Positions 8,665 through 17,188 of a DNA stretch of 44,148 nucleotides are shown in pieces. The notes under the pieces were generated by a model that had not been told where the DNA came from, did no database searches, and saw only the letters and a list, made by a program, of their open reading frames with translations. The stretch is taken from assembly GCA_010028705.1 (NCBI GenBank), contig RHAI01000005.1, positions 1 to 44,148 of the forward strand, given 5' to 3'. A program made the translations under genes and the position numbers. Each line of letters opens with the position of its first letter. Positions within the stretch are counted from its first letter, which is position 1. This DNA is from a bacterium. GTDB lineage: Bacteria; Margulisbacteria; Marinamargulisbacteria; SXXA01.

Positions 8665-9201
8665 ATGGATCAAATTCACCTTCTAGATGCTCTCAAATCG
8701 GTTGCTTATTTAGAAGGTGAATTTGTTACTCGTGCTGGGAAAGCTACTAATTATTATATTGATAAGTACCGGTTTGAAACCCAACCTGATATTTTATTGT
8801 CGATAGCCCGCCACTTGTCTACTTTGCTCCCCCCCTCTCACGAATTTGATTGTATTGCGGCCCCGGAGTTGGGAGCTGTCTCAATTGCTGCTGTCTTGTC
8901 GGTTACTGTCGGAAAACCTTTTGTAATCGTTCGAAAACAATCGAAAGAGTATGGGACCCAGCGGATGATAGAAGGTGTGTATTCCAAGGGCCAGAGAATG
9001 GTTATCGTTGAGGATATTCTTACTACTGGCGGTGCCGCCTTGAAGGCCTTTGAAATCTTGAAATCTGAAGGTGTGGTTGTTAGTCACATTATTGGAGTCA
9101 TCAATCGGGAAGAGGGCGCGTTTGAGAATATTAAGAACGCAGGCGTTGAACCCGTTGCCTTGTTTAATCGGACCCAACTACTTGCCTCATCCAGTCGTTG
9201 A
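8665..9201 (+). CDS. pyrE: orotate phosphoribosyltransferase
   Basis: Transfers orotate to PRPP, giving OMP in pyrimidine synthesis. 178 aa from the ATG at 8665; the open frame extends further upstream inside rplY, but MDQIHLLDALKS is the family-like start. The PRPP-binding motif is MVIVEDILTTGGAALKA; VRKQSKEYGTQ carries the catalytic-loop lysine; GEFVTRAGKATNYYIDKY is the N-terminal substrate region. The next gene, pyrF, starts within its last codons. The reading frame contains a C7 run at about 8829-8835. Confidence 0.93.
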   Translation: MDQIHLLDALKSVAYLEGEFVTRAGKATNYYIDKYRFETQPDILLSIARHLSTLLPPSHEFDCIAAPELGAVSIAAVLSVTVGKPFVIVRKQSKEYGTQRMIEGVYSKGQRMVIVEDILTTGGAALKAFEILKSEGVVVSHIIGVINREEGAFENIKNAGVEPVALFNRTQLLASSSR

Positions 9202-9994
9202 TCAACTGCTGCTAAATCAAAGTAGATTTAATACCCATGTATGTGTCGGACTCGACCCCGACATCGATAAAATGCCCAGTTGTTTCTCTCGAGATGTGGA
9301 GGGGGTGGGTCTGTTTTTATCGGAGGTTATCAAGGCCTCTCATGGTCGATGTGTTGCATTTAAACCGAATATCTCATTTTTTGAAGCGATGGGTATTCCC
9401 GGTTTGAATCTTCTGTTGCGGTTGAGAAGCAAATGCCCGAGTGATACCCCTTGGATTATTGATGCAAAGAGGGGAGATATCGGGAATACGTCTCGGATGC
9501 AAGCCAAGTTTATTTTCGATGAGCTTGGGGCTGATGCGACAACCGTTCACCCGTATATGGGCTGTGATAGCGTCGATCCTTTTTTCGCTTATGAGAATAA
9601 ATTAACATTTGTCCTTGCCTTGACGTCAAATCCAGGCTCTAATACGTTTGAAAAACGCTTGATGCAGGATGGCGCTCCGTTGTGGCAACATGTTGTCAGA
9701 GAAGCGACTCGGTGGAATTCAACATACGGTAACGTTGGGTTAGTGGTTGGTGCCACTCATTCCGAAATAAGACAGATTACGGAGTGCTCCGGTGGCTTAC
9801 CATGTTTGATTCCTGGCGTTGGGACACAGGGGGGCGCCTATGGCGATGTGATATCGACTATCTCTAATCCCGATATGGTATCTATTGTTAGTATGTCTCG
9901 ATCGATACTGTACTCAGATTCAAGTAATAACTTTGCCACGACGATCCGAGAGACCTTGGACGATTTTTCGACGCAGAAATATCCTCAAGGTTAG
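9182..9994 (+). CDS. pyrF: orotidine 5'-phosphate decarboxylase (type 2)
   Basis: Decarboxylates OMP to UMP. About 270 aa, which with the motif order marks the longer type 2 subfamily: VCVGLDPD near the start, VAFKPNISFFE, the catalytic IIDAKRGDIGNTS (Lys and Asp), ATTVHPYMG, and the phosphate-binding GVGTQGG near the C-terminus. The start is uncertain: no ATG or GTG fits, and I take TTG 9182, which overlaps pyrE by 20 bases and suggests coupling. The frame opens further upstream, but that part lies inside pyrE. The unit ends at a strong terminator. Confidence 0.9.
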   Translation: MPHPVVDQLLLNQSRFNTHVCVGLDPDIDKMPSCFSRDVEGVGLFLSEVIKASHGRCVAFKPNISFFEAMGIPGLNLLLRLRSKCPSDTPWIIDAKRGDIGNTSRMQAKFIFDELGADATTVHPYMGCDSVDPFFAYENKLTFVLALTSNPGSNTFEKRLMQDGAPLWQHVVREATRWNSTYGNVGLVVGATHSEIRQITECSGGLPCLIPGVGTQGGAYGDVISTISNPDMVSIVSMSRSILYSDSSNNFATTIRETLDDFSTQKYPQG

Positions 9995-10020
9995 TTCCGG
10001 AAGTATCTCTCTTATTTAGT

Positions 10021-10064
10021 AATTTTAGGGTGTGGGCTTTTGGCGAGAGCCACACCCTAAAATT
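10021..10064. terminator. bidirectional terminator between pyrF and rpoD
   Basis: Perfect 15-base arms AATTTTAGGGTGTGG (10021-10035) and CCACACCCTAAAATT (10050-10064), with T-rich sequence on both sides. The right arm ends directly at the rpoD stop codon. The hairpin can serve the converging pyrF and rpoD transcripts. Confidence 0.88.
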
Positions 10065-11135
10065 TTACGATGCCGATTTTCGGAAGGAGTCTAATCGGCC
10101 TCTACGAGTCGGATGGCGTAACTTTCTTAAAGCTTTCTCTTCAATCTGACGGATGCGTTCACGGGTCACGTTGTATACCCGTCCAACCTCTTCGAGGGTG
10201 CGTGGTCGGCCATCGTCAAATCCGAAACGTAGTTTTAGTATCATTTGCTCTCGTTCAGTAAGAATATCCATCGCGTTAAGTAATTCTTCCCTTAAAATAT
10301 TCCTCATCGTTACTGATTCAGGAGCTTCTAAATTTTTATCTTCGATAAAATCCCCTAGCTGAGATGAATCCTCATCTCCGATCGGCATTTCTAAAGACAG
10401 AGGAATTTGGGAATATTTTCGAATTGCGACAATGTTTTCAAGCGGAATATCGGTGCGTTCTGAAACTTCCTCATCGCTTGGCTTGCGGCCCAATTCTTGC
10501 ATCAACATTCGTGATACTTTTTTAACTTTGTAAATCGTCTCAACCATGTGAACGGGTACTCTAATTGTTCGGCTTTGATCTGCAATTGCTCTGGTGATAC
10601 CTTGCTTGATCCACCATGTTGCATAGGTCGAAAATTTGAACCCTTTGGTGTAGTCAAATTTTTCTGCGGCTCTGATAAGCCCAGTATTCCCTTCTTGAAT
10701 CAAATCAAGAAAGAGTAGCCCTTGACCCGTATATTTTTTTGCGATGGATACAACAAGTCTCAGATTCGCGTTGATCAATCGCTGTTTGGCTTCGTCGTCG
10801 CCGGCGGCTACGGCTTTAGCCAATTCAATTTCTTCTTCTTGAGTGAGTAAGTTTATTGTTCCAATTTCACGTAAGTACATTTTTACAGAATCGTCGAGGT
10901 CCAGCGATTTGTCTATTTCCGTGGCTACGGTAGTTTCTTTTGGAACTTCCTCTTCTGACCCGTTAGTGTCCGAGGTGTCGACATTTGAATCAAGAATTTC
11001 TTCCATGTCGTCCATTATTGATTCCGGCCGGTCAAATGTTGAAAGGATATCGTCGGGAGAGAGGAACCCTGACTCCTCGCCAATTTCTTTCAGTTGATTC
11101 AGCTTGGTTCGTGCATCCGCTTCATCAAACTCCAT
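10065..11135 (-). CDS. rpoD: primary sigma factor SigA/RpoD
   Basis: Housekeeping sigma-70 factor. 356 aa. An acidic N-terminal ~75 residues replaces a full region 1.1. Then come region 1.2 ([19 protein letters not shown]), regions 2.1-2.4 ([55 protein letters not shown]), region 3 ([13 protein letters not shown]) and region 4 ([28 protein letters not shown]). The short form without the ~240-residue insert resembles SigA of Gram-positives and cyanobacteria rather than proteobacterial RpoD. Start ATG is preceded by AGGAG. Region 2.4/4.2 residues look intact, consistent with the TTGACA/TATAAT-type promoters seen here. Confidence 0.95.
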   Translation of the reverse strand: MEFDEADARTKLNQLKEIGEESGFLSPDDILSTFDRPESIMDDMEEILDSNVDTSDTNGSEEEVPKETTVATEIDKSLDLDDSVKMYLREIGTINLLTQEEEIELAKAVAAGDDEAKQRLINANLRLVVSIAKKYTGQGLLFLDLIQEGNTGLIRAAEKFDYTKGFKFSTYATWWIKQGITRAIADQSRTIRVPVHMVETIYKVKKVSRMLMQELGRKPSDEEVSERTDIPLENIVAIRKYSQIPLSLEMPIGDEDSSQLGDFIEDKNLEAPESVTMRNILREELLNAMDILTEREQMILKLRFGFDDGRPRTLEEVGRVYNVTRERIRQIEEKALRKLRHPTRRGRLDSFRKSAS

Positions 11136-11173
11136 TGTGATTTCTCCTAACTTGGATTTTGGGGCAAAGTGTA

Positions 11174-11202
11174 ATTATAACCTTCGCTTTTATCGGGGAC
11201 AA
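11174..11202 (-). promoter_or_regulatory. rpoD promoter
   Basis: On the minus strand TTGTCC (11197-11202), 17 bases, TATAAT (11174-11179). The start would be near 11167, about 32 bases before the rpoD ATG and just ahead of its AGGAG. A promoter facing the other way for folD must also lie in 11203-11356 but I cannot pick one out. Confidence 0.65.
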
Positions 11203-11356
11203 GGATCCGTTTCATGTGTTTAAATAGTGTTGCGAGAGTGTTGTTGTTGCTGAATAATCCGTTAATAATTCGGGATTATCTTTAGGTTTTTACCTCTGCA
11301 TATAGTTATCGGTTTTTTTTTATCAAAAATTTCAAAAACTTTTTTAAGGAAATTAT

Positions 11357-12250
11357 GTGAGTTGCAAGATTTTAGATGGTAAAGTAGTGAGTGAATCGGT
11401 TCTGTCGGGACTATGTAGCGAGATCCGGGCTTTGTTGCTTTCTACTGGTCGGGACCCCGGGTTGGCGGTTGTTTTAGTTGGGGACAATCCCGCATCGAAA
11501 TTTTATGTCGAATCAAAGAAAAAAGCATGCCAGAAAATAGGGATCAATTCCTATGATTACCGACTTCCTGCGACGGCAAGTGAGGGGGAGTTGTGTGAAT
11601 TAATCCGTCACCTTAATAACGACCCTGAAATCCATGGGATTTTGGTTCAGTTGCCGTTGCCCAACGGCTTCGATGAACAGAAAATTGTCGAACTAATTTC
11701 CCCCGAAAAAGATGTGGACGGCTTCCATCCAGTTAATGTCGGTCGAGTGTTACAGGGAATATCTGGATTTAAGTCGTGTACCCCTTACGGTGTACTTGAG
11801 CTTCTCCGCTACTATGATATCGATGTTGCCGGGAAACATGTTGTAATTGTTGGTCGATCAAATATTGTTGGCAAACCGTTGGCGTCGTTATTAATTCAAC
11901 GCGGGCCCGGTGCCGATGCCACTGTAACTATTTGTCACTCGAAGTCGGAGAATGTTAGAGAATTAACGGCGCGGGCAGATGTGGTTGTAGCGGCGATAGG
12001 AGTTCCTGAATTTTTGACCGCTGAAATGGTGAAGCCTGGAGCGGTCGTGGTCGACGTTGGAATCAACCGCGTGGATGATCCAAATGCTAAGAATGGATAC
12101 CGAATAGTCGGTGATGTGAATTATGCCATGGTTAAAAAGAATGCGTCTGCGATAACACCTGTTCCGGGAGGTGTTGGGCCAATGACGATCGCCATGCTGA
12201 TGAAAAATACAGTAGAATCATTTAAGAAAAGTCTAGGAGGATTACAATGA
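11357..12250 (+). CDS. folD: methylene-THF dehydrogenase / methenyl-THF cyclohydrolase
   Basis: Bifunctional NADP-dependent enzyme that interconverts 5,10-methylene- and 10-formyl-THF. 297 aa, the family length. Motifs: VGDNPASKFYVESKKKAC (catalytic Lys in the YxxxK segment), GILVQLPLP, the ISPEKDVDGFHP signature, VVIVGRSNIVGKPLASLL (nucleotide-binding) and PGGVGPMTIAMLMKNT. GTG start seven bases after AAGGA. It shares ATGA with gmhA and so heads a tightly packed unit. The cyclo-ligase at the left end of the window belongs to the same one-carbon network. Confidence 0.95.
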   Translation: MSCKILDGKVVSESVLSGLCSEIRALLLSTGRDPGLAVVLVGDNPASKFYVESKKKACQKIGINSYDYRLPATASEGELCELIRHLNNDPEIHGILVQLPLPNGFDEQKIVELISPEKDVDGFHPVNVGRVLQGISGFKSCTPYGVLELLRYYDIDVAGKHVVIVGRSNIVGKPLASLLIQRGPGADATVTICHSKSENVRELTARADVVVAAIGVPEFLTAEMVKPGAVVVDVGINRVDDPNAKNGYRIVGDVNYAMVKKNASAITPVPGGVGPMTIAMLMKNTVESFKKSLGGLQ

Positions 12251-12813
12251 TCGAGCGCTTTTTCAATGAATCCATAGCCGTTAAACAGAATATTATGAAT
12301 GACGTCGAGTTGATGGGGTTGATTTATCAGGCCGCTCAAGCCTGTACTGATGCACTTCGCAATGGAAAAAAAATTATTTTTGCAGGGAATGGTGGAAGTT
12401 TTGCAGATGCCCAGCACTTGGCGGCTGAATTAACTGGTCGGTTTTTGCTCGAAAGACCATCTTTACCGGCGATTGTGTTAGGGGTTAACAGCTCATCGAT
12501 GTCCGCTATTGGTAATGATTATGGTTTCGAAGACGTATATGCCCGCGAATTAAGTGCTCTAGGCCAGGAGGGGGATGTGTTTTTAGCTATTTCCACGAGT
12601 GGAAATAGCCCCAATATCTTGTCAGCAGTAACCGTCGCTATCGAAAAAAATGTGACGGTATTCGGATTCACAGGGTATACCGGCGGAAAATTGGCGACAA
12701 TTTGTCCGTGTATTCAGGTTCCGTCAGGGTCAACTCCGCGCATTCAAGAATCACATATATTAATTGGTCATGCGATCTGCGGATATATTGAAGATCAATT
12801 ATATCGAAAATAG
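12247..12813 (+). CDS. gmhA: phosphoheptose isomerase (SIS domain)
   Basis: Isomerises sedoheptulose 7-phosphate to D-glycero-D-manno-heptose 7-phosphate, the first step to the heptose of LPS core or S-layer glycans. 188 aa single SIS domain: [29 protein letters not shown], and a catalytic C-terminal [17 protein letters not shown] (Glu and His). These are specific to GmhA rather than other SIS proteins. The start overlaps folD by 4 bases. The dTDP-sugar genes follow, so this part of the operon supplies surface-glycan sugars. Confidence 0.93.
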   Translation: MIERFFNESIAVKQNIMNDVELMGLIYQAAQACTDALRNGKKIIFAGNGGSFADAQHLAAELTGRFLLERPSLPAIVLGVNSSSMSAIGNDYGFEDVYARELSALGQEGDVFLAISTSGNSPNILSAVTVAIEKNVTVFGFTGYTGGKLATICPCIQVPSGSTPRIQESHILIGHAICGYIEDQLYRK

Positions 12814-12827
12814 CGAGGGGCGATAGC

Positions 12828-13703
12828 GTGAACTGGAAAGGTATCGTTTTAGCCGGTGGAACTGGAACACGCTTGTATCCGATTACACGTGCTACATCAA
12901 AACAATTGCTACCCGTTCATGATAAACCGATGGTGTACTACCCCCTTTCGGTTCTGATGTTGGCCGGTATTCGGGACATTATTGTAATTACAACTCCGAA
13001 TGACCAAGATCGATTCAAAAATTTGCTTGGAGATGGGGCCCAATGGGGGATCACAGTCGATTACGTGGTTCAACCTACCCCAGGTGGCATTGCCCAGGCC
13101 TTTATGGTGGCGGAGGACCTAATTGCTGATTCGAACGTTGCGCTTGTATTGGGGGATAATATTTTTTATGGCAGCGGTTTTGTTCAATTATTGCGGTCCT
13201 CGACCCTGAAAAATCAGGGTGCAACGATATTCTCATATTTCGTTAAAGATCCAGAACGATTTGGTGTTGTTGAATTCGATGAGAATAGAAATGTATTGAG
13301 TATCGAAGAAAAACCGATTGCCCCCAGATCATCTTATGCCGTGACAGGCTTATACTTTTATGATCCAACGGTTGTCGACCGTGTGAAACAATTGACACCT
13401 TCAGCTCGCGGTGAACTGGAAATAACTGATTTAAACGCGTCGTATCTTAAGGATCGTCAACTTCGAGTGGAGTTACTGGGTCGTGGGTTTGCGTGGCTTG
13501 ATACTGGAACTCACCAGAGCCTAATGGATGCCTCGCACTATGTTGCTGCGGTAGAAAATCAACAAAATTTGAAAATTGCGTGCTTGGAAGAAATTGCCTA
13601 TCGAGCCGGTTGGATTAGTCAATCTCAGCTGTTAGGGCTGGCAAAGGAACTCGATAAAACAGACTATGGGCAATACCTATTTCGTATAGGAGCCGGATCG
13701 TGA
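12828..13703 (+). CDS. rfbA: glucose-1-phosphate thymidylyltransferase
   Basis: Makes dTDP-glucose from dTTP and glucose-1-phosphate. 291 aa. N-terminal nucleotide signature [14 protein letters not shown] with [17 protein letters not shown]; then [37 protein letters not shown] and the C-terminal [16 protein letters not shown] start six bases after GAGGGG. It shares GTGA with rfbB. The usual later steps (rfbC, rfbD) are absent here, so the end sugar need not be rhamnose. Confidence 0.95.
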   Translation: MNWKGIVLAGGTGTRLYPITRATSKQLLPVHDKPMVYYPLSVLMLAGIRDIIVITTPNDQDRFKNLLGDGAQWGITVDYVVQPTPGGIAQAFMVAEDLIADSNVALVLGDNIFYGSGFVQLLRSSTLKNQGATIFSYFVKDPERFGVVEFDENRNVLSIEEKPIAPRSSYAVTGLYFYDPTVVDRVKQLTPSARGELEITDLNASYLKDRQLRVELLGRGFAWLDTGTHQSLMDASHYVAAVENQQNLKIACLEEIAYRAGWISQSQLLGLAKELDKTDYGQYLFRIGAGS

Positions 13704-14719
13704 CAATATTAATTACGGGCGGGGCGGGGTTTATTGGATCTCATTTTGTTCGCCAAATGTGTGAAACATATCCCAATGATCGTTTTGTTATTTTGGATGT
13801 TATGACCTACGCGGCATCGATTGATTATCTAGCCCCTGTTCAATCACAGATCACACTCGTCAGGGGTGATATTTCCGATACCGAATTAGTTGGCCGGGTG
13901 TTTTCTGAATGGGATGTCCGGCGTGTTGTCCATTTTGCGGCTGAATCACATGTGGATAACTCCGTTTCGGATCCAAGTTTATTTGTTCGAACCAACGTTG
14001 TAGGTACCCAGACTTTGTTAGAAGCGGCTCGTCACCGATGGATGGAATCACCCTTTGTGTGTCGAGCCGGTTACGAATCGAGCCGATTTGTTCACGTGTC
14101 GACCGATGAGGTGTTTGGTACTTTAGGGAATGAGGGAGTATTTAACGAAGACACGCCGTATGCCCCCAACTCCCCGTATTCGGCTACCAAAGCCGGTGCT
14201 GATTTTTTGGTTAGAAGTTATTTTCATACGTTTGGGTTGCCGGTGGTCACGACTAATTGTTCGAATAATTATGGCCCTCATCAGCATGATGAAAAACTAA
14301 TTCCAACCATTATCCGATCGGCTTTAAACGAACACCCGATCCCAATATACGGGACCGGGGAAAATATCCGAGATTGGCTGTTTGTTGGGGATCATTGTTC
14401 AGGTATCCACCGAGTGCTAACCGATGGACGCCTTGGCCAGACGTATTTGATCGGAACTCGAAATGAGTGGAACAACATTACTATCGCTCAAACCATTTGT
14501 CAGATATTGGATATTTACAGGCCCCGAGTTGATGGGAAAAAATACGACGAACTAATCACATTTGTGTCTGATCGACCTGGGCATGACTTGCGGTATGCAA
14601 TCGACCCCTCCAAAATTGAAACCGAATTGGGATGGCGACCTGTGACATCATTTGCGGATGGGTTACGAACCACGGTCGAGTGGTATACGGATAAATATTT
14701 ATATGTTACTCGGAGTTAA
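13700..14719 (+). CDS. rfbB: dTDP-glucose 4,6-dehydratase
   Basis: NAD-dependent conversion of dTDP-glucose to dTDP-4-keto-6-deoxyglucose. 339 aa. Extended short-chain dehydrogenase: Rossmann motif [15 protein letters not shown], catalytic [10 protein letters not shown] (Thr-Asp-Glu), [10 protein letters not shown] (Tyr-x3-Lys), [10 protein letters not shown] and [20 protein letters not shown] start overlaps the rfbA stop. The last 17 bases overlap pdxJ. Confidence 0.95.
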   Translation: MTILITGGAGFIGSHFVRQMCETYPNDRFVILDVMTYAASIDYLAPVQSQITLVRGDISDTELVGRVFSEWDVRRVVHFAAESHVDNSVSDPSLFVRTNVVGTQTLLEAARHRWMESPFVCRAGYESSRFVHVSTDEVFGTLGNEGVFNEDTPYAPNSPYSATKAGADFLVRSYFHTFGLPVVTTNCSNNYGPHQHDEKLIPTIIRSALNEHPIPIYGTGENIRDWLFVGDHCSGIHRVLTDGRLGQTYLIGTRNEWNNITIAQTICQILDIYRPRVDGKKYDELITFVSDRPGHDLRYAIDPSKIETELGWRPVTSFADGLRTTVEWYTDKYLYVTRS

Positions 14720-15407
14720 TATTGACCATGTGGCGACCTTGCGGCAACAGCGCCGGGAGGATGACCCCGATTTGGGTTCAGCGGCCATTGAGGCATTGTC
14801 CGGCGGAGCAGATGGGATCACGATTCATCTTCGTGAGGATCGTCGGCATATACAGGACATTGACGTTGAAACCATTCGTGAACTGGTTCCACGATTAAAT
14901 CTAGAAATGGCCGCATCAGACGAAATGATTGAGATAGCGTTACGATGTAAACCGAATTATGTATGTTTAGTTCCGGAGCGACGTGAGGAACTGACCACTG
15001 AGGGCGGTCTTGATGTAATACGAAATGAGGCACGCATTAGTGCCAGTGTAGATCGCCTTCAGTCTAACGGTATTGATGTCTCGTTGTTTATTGATCCTCA
15101 GATTGCTCAAGTTCAGGCCGCCCACCGTACGGGTGCGATTCTCGTCGAGCTTCACACTGGCGCGTATTCCGTGTCCTCGACGCCACGTCTGGAATTAGCC
15201 GAGATAAAAGCGGCAGCAAGTTATGCTAAAATGATGGGGCTGATTGTCAATGCAGGGCACGGGTTAAAATTAGGTAATCTGGCGCCAGTCGCGGCTATCA
15301 GTGACATCAGCGAGTTAAACATCGGGCACAGTATAATTTCTCGATCAATTTTTGTTGGACTACGTCAGGCGGTTGCCGAATTTAAGCGGCTTTTGCCCGC
15401 AACTTGA
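14703..15407 (+). CDS. pdxJ: pyridoxine 5'-phosphate synthase
   Basis: Joins 1-deoxy-xylulose 5-phosphate and 3-amino-2-oxopropyl phosphate to pyridoxine phosphate (DXP-dependent B6 route). 234 aa from ATG 14703 ([17 protein letters not shown]). Motifs: GGADGITIHLREDRRHIQ, PNYVCLVPERREELTTEGG, VELHTGAYS, NAGHGL (phosphate loop) and NIGHSIISRSIFVGL. The gene starts inside the end of rfbB, so it is the last member of folD-gmhA-rfbA-rfbB-pdxJ. It converges on mgtE 26 bases away, with no hairpin between them. Confidence 0.95.
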   Translation: MLLGVNIDHVATLRQQRREDDPDLGSAAIEALSGGADGITIHLREDRRHIQDIDVETIRELVPRLNLEMAASDEMIEIALRCKPNYVCLVPERREELTTEGGLDVIRNEARISASVDRLQSNGIDVSLFIDPQIAQVQAAHRTGAILVELHTGAYSVSSTPRLELAEIKAAASYAKMMGLIVNAGHGLKLGNLAPVAAISDISELNIGHSIISRSIFVGLRQAVAEFKRLLPAT

Positions 15408-15433
15408 AATCAAATTGGTATATATGCAGTGAG

Positions 15434-16831
15434 TTAAAGCAATGTGCCGTGCAAAATAATGGCCGCTACTGAAAAATAAATAATTAAGCCCGTTACGTCG
15501 ACGATTGTGGCAACAAATGGGGCCGATGACGATGCTGGATCCGCATTAAATTTTCGCAGAATGAATGGCAACATACTACCTGAAATTGTTCCCCATGTGA
15601 CAACACCCAGGAGTGCTGCCCCGACAGTTATGGCAATTTCCAACCAATGAGGTCCATACAGCTTAGTAAATCCCGAGACAAATACGACTCGGGTAAAGCC
15701 AATTACCCCCAGAATACTACCTAATGCAAGTCCAGATAATAATTCTCGTTTTAATACTTTTGTCCAATCGGCATTTTTGAGTTCGCCAAGAGCCATAGCG
15801 CGAACAATTAGCGTCGAGGCTTGTGACCCGGAATTGCCACCACTCGAAATTATCAATGGAATAAAGAGTGCTAGAACGACGGCTTTTGATATTTCGTGTT
15901 GGAAAAATCCCATGGCGGTGGCGGTCAACATTTCTCCAATAAACAATACGATTAACCAGCGCGCTCGTTTCTGGAGCATGACCCAAAACGGTGTTTGCAT
16001 GTATGGATCATCCAACGCTTCGACTCCTCCGAGTTGCTGAATATCCCGTGTATCCGTTTCTGCCACAATGTCGATGACGTCATCGGCCGTCACAATTCCA
16101 ACTAAAAATCCATCCGAATCGCAGACGGGTAAGGATGTCCGATCGTAGCGTCTAAATTTGGTAGCAGCATCTTCTTTGTCATCGGTGACAATTAATGCGA
16201 CAAACGAATCGTTCATTAAGTCACTAATAAATGTCGTTACTGGCACGGTGAGCACCTGATTAATCCGGATATCATCAACTAATTTTCCCAACTCATCGAC
16301 CACATAGATCACGTCTAAAGATTCTTTATCGTGACCATGTGTCCGGATATAGTCGAGTGATTGCACGATTGTCCATTCGGGTCGAACCGTAATGTAGTCC
16401 GGCGTCATTACCCGGCCGACACTATTTTCGGGATATCCCAGCAGTGTTTGGGCGATTTGACGTTCCGTTGGAGATAGAAGATCGACCAATTGTTTTACCA
16501 CCGGGCCCGGAAGGTCTTCGAGTAACGCCGTACGATCGTCGGGTGACATCTCGTTTAATAGTGCTGCTACCTGGGATTGACCAAGACCTTTGATAAGTTT
16601 CGTTTGGGAATCAATATCGAGATATTCGAATGTCGTAATCCCAAAATCTCGAGGCAAAAGTCTAAAAATAAGGGCTTGGTCTTGTGTTGATATATGTCGA
16701 AGTGAATCAGCTAGTACAACCGAATCCAATTCAATACAGTAATGTTTCAACCCCGTCCAATGTCGCTGCTGAATTAGATCTTCTAATACCGCCTGGATTT
16801 GTTCGAGCTCTACTAATTCATTCGTTTCCAT
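15434..16831 (-). CDS. mgtE: magnesium transporter MgtE
   Basis: Homodimeric Mg2+ channel. 465 aa. Cytoplasmic N domain (~1-135, helical, with MSPDDRTALLEDLP), a tandem CBS pair (~140-265, VGRVMTPDYITVRPEWTI and LPVCDSDGFLVGIVTADD), a plug helix and five transmembrane helices (~285-465). The pore residues are visible: GGNSGSQASTLIVRAMALGE and the Asp in ATIVDVTGLIIYF. Start ATG is preceded by AGGA with nine-base spacing. A hairpin with a T-run lies just upstream of the ATG and may make expression Mg-responsive. Confidence 0.93.
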   Translation of the reverse strand: METNELVELEQIQAVLEDLIQQRHWTGLKHYCIELDSVVLADSLRHISTQDQALIFRLLPRDFGITTFEYLDIDSQTKLIKGLGQSQVAALLNEMSPDDRTALLEDLPGPVVKQLVDLLSPTERQIAQTLLGYPENSVGRVMTPDYITVRPEWTIVQSLDYIRTHGHDKESLDVIYVVDELGKLVDDIRINQVLTVPVTTFISDLMNDSFVALIVTDDKEDAATKFRRYDRTSLPVCDSDGFLVGIVTADDVIDIVAETDTRDIQQLGGVEALDDPYMQTPFWVMLQKRARWLIVLFIGEMLTATAMGFFQHEISKAVVLALFIPLIISSGGNSGSQASTLIVRAMALGELKNADWTKVLKRELLSGLALGSILGVIGFTRVVFVSGFTKLYGPHWLEIAITVGAALLGVVTWGTISGSMLPFILRKFNADPASSSAPFVATIVDVTGLIIYFSVAAIILHGTLL

Positions 16832-16848
16832 GCCGGGTTGTCCTAACC

Positions 16849-16872
16849 AAAAAAATACCGATTCATAATCGG
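16849..16872 (-). promoter_or_regulatory. terminator-like hairpin in the mgtE leader
   Basis: On the mgtE strand CCGATT-ATG-AATCGG (16858-16872) is followed by TA and seven T (16849-16855), ending about 18 bases before the mgtE ATG. It could be an attenuator. The same bases also allow a weak promoter reading (TTGATT, 17 bases, GATTAT), so the two possibilities compete. I do not recognise the M-box riboswitch upstream. Confidence 0.4.
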
Positions 16873-17107
16873 TGCAGAGAAGAAAAAAATCAACTGATGA
16901 TTTATTTTAACGAAGAGAATAGGGCGGTTTCGAAAATAAGTTAGGCCTGGCCGACACTGGGCCTGGATCTCTGCAAATCGGCGAGTTACGGGGTTGTTTT
17001 GTGGTCGAAATTCTCAACACAGCGCCGATACGCCTCCGGTTTTTCACTCCAAATGCGTATCATGGGGCCTTTTTCGCGGTCCCAACTACGCGATATTAAT
17101 GATGCTT
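16873..17107. other. non-coding part of the mgtE / ankyrin-gene gap
   Basis: The 357-base gap between the divergent mgtE and ankyrin genes holds the mgtE hairpin on the left and the ankyrin promoter on the right. Between them are an inverted repeat (GATACGC 17027-17033 and GCGTATC 17055-17061, enclosing a T5 run) and two GGCCTGG copies (16944-16950, 16960-16966). I see no gene; a short open frame here (16999-17202) lacks family resemblance and a ribosome-binding site. Confidence 0.5.
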
Positions 17108-17136
17108 TTGTGAATATCCCCGCACCTAGTTATTAT
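17108..17136 (+). promoter_or_regulatory. putative promoter of the ankyrin gene
   Basis: TTGTGA (17108-17113), a 17-base spacer and TATTAT (17131-17136). The start would be near 17143, with about 46 bases of leader to the GTG at 17189. Confidence 0.55.
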
Positions 17137-17188
17137 ATTCCAATGCTGTTGTGCAAAAAATCACTAGTTACTGAACACCGTAATCGCT

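Noticed and set aside
12247-14719. Complete dTDP-rhamnose pathway
   Set aside because: Only the first two enzymes (rfbA, rfbB) are present; rfbC and rfbD are not in the operon or elsewhere in the window.
3832-16966. ACTGGGCCTGG occurring at 3832-3842 and again at 16956-16966
   Set aside because: Eleven bases, two copies, no shared flanks; compatible with chance.
16832-16980. M-box (Mg2+) riboswitch before mgtE
   Set aside because: A stretch CTTCGTTA on the mgtE strand recalls the element's first bases, but the remaining conserved blocks are not there.
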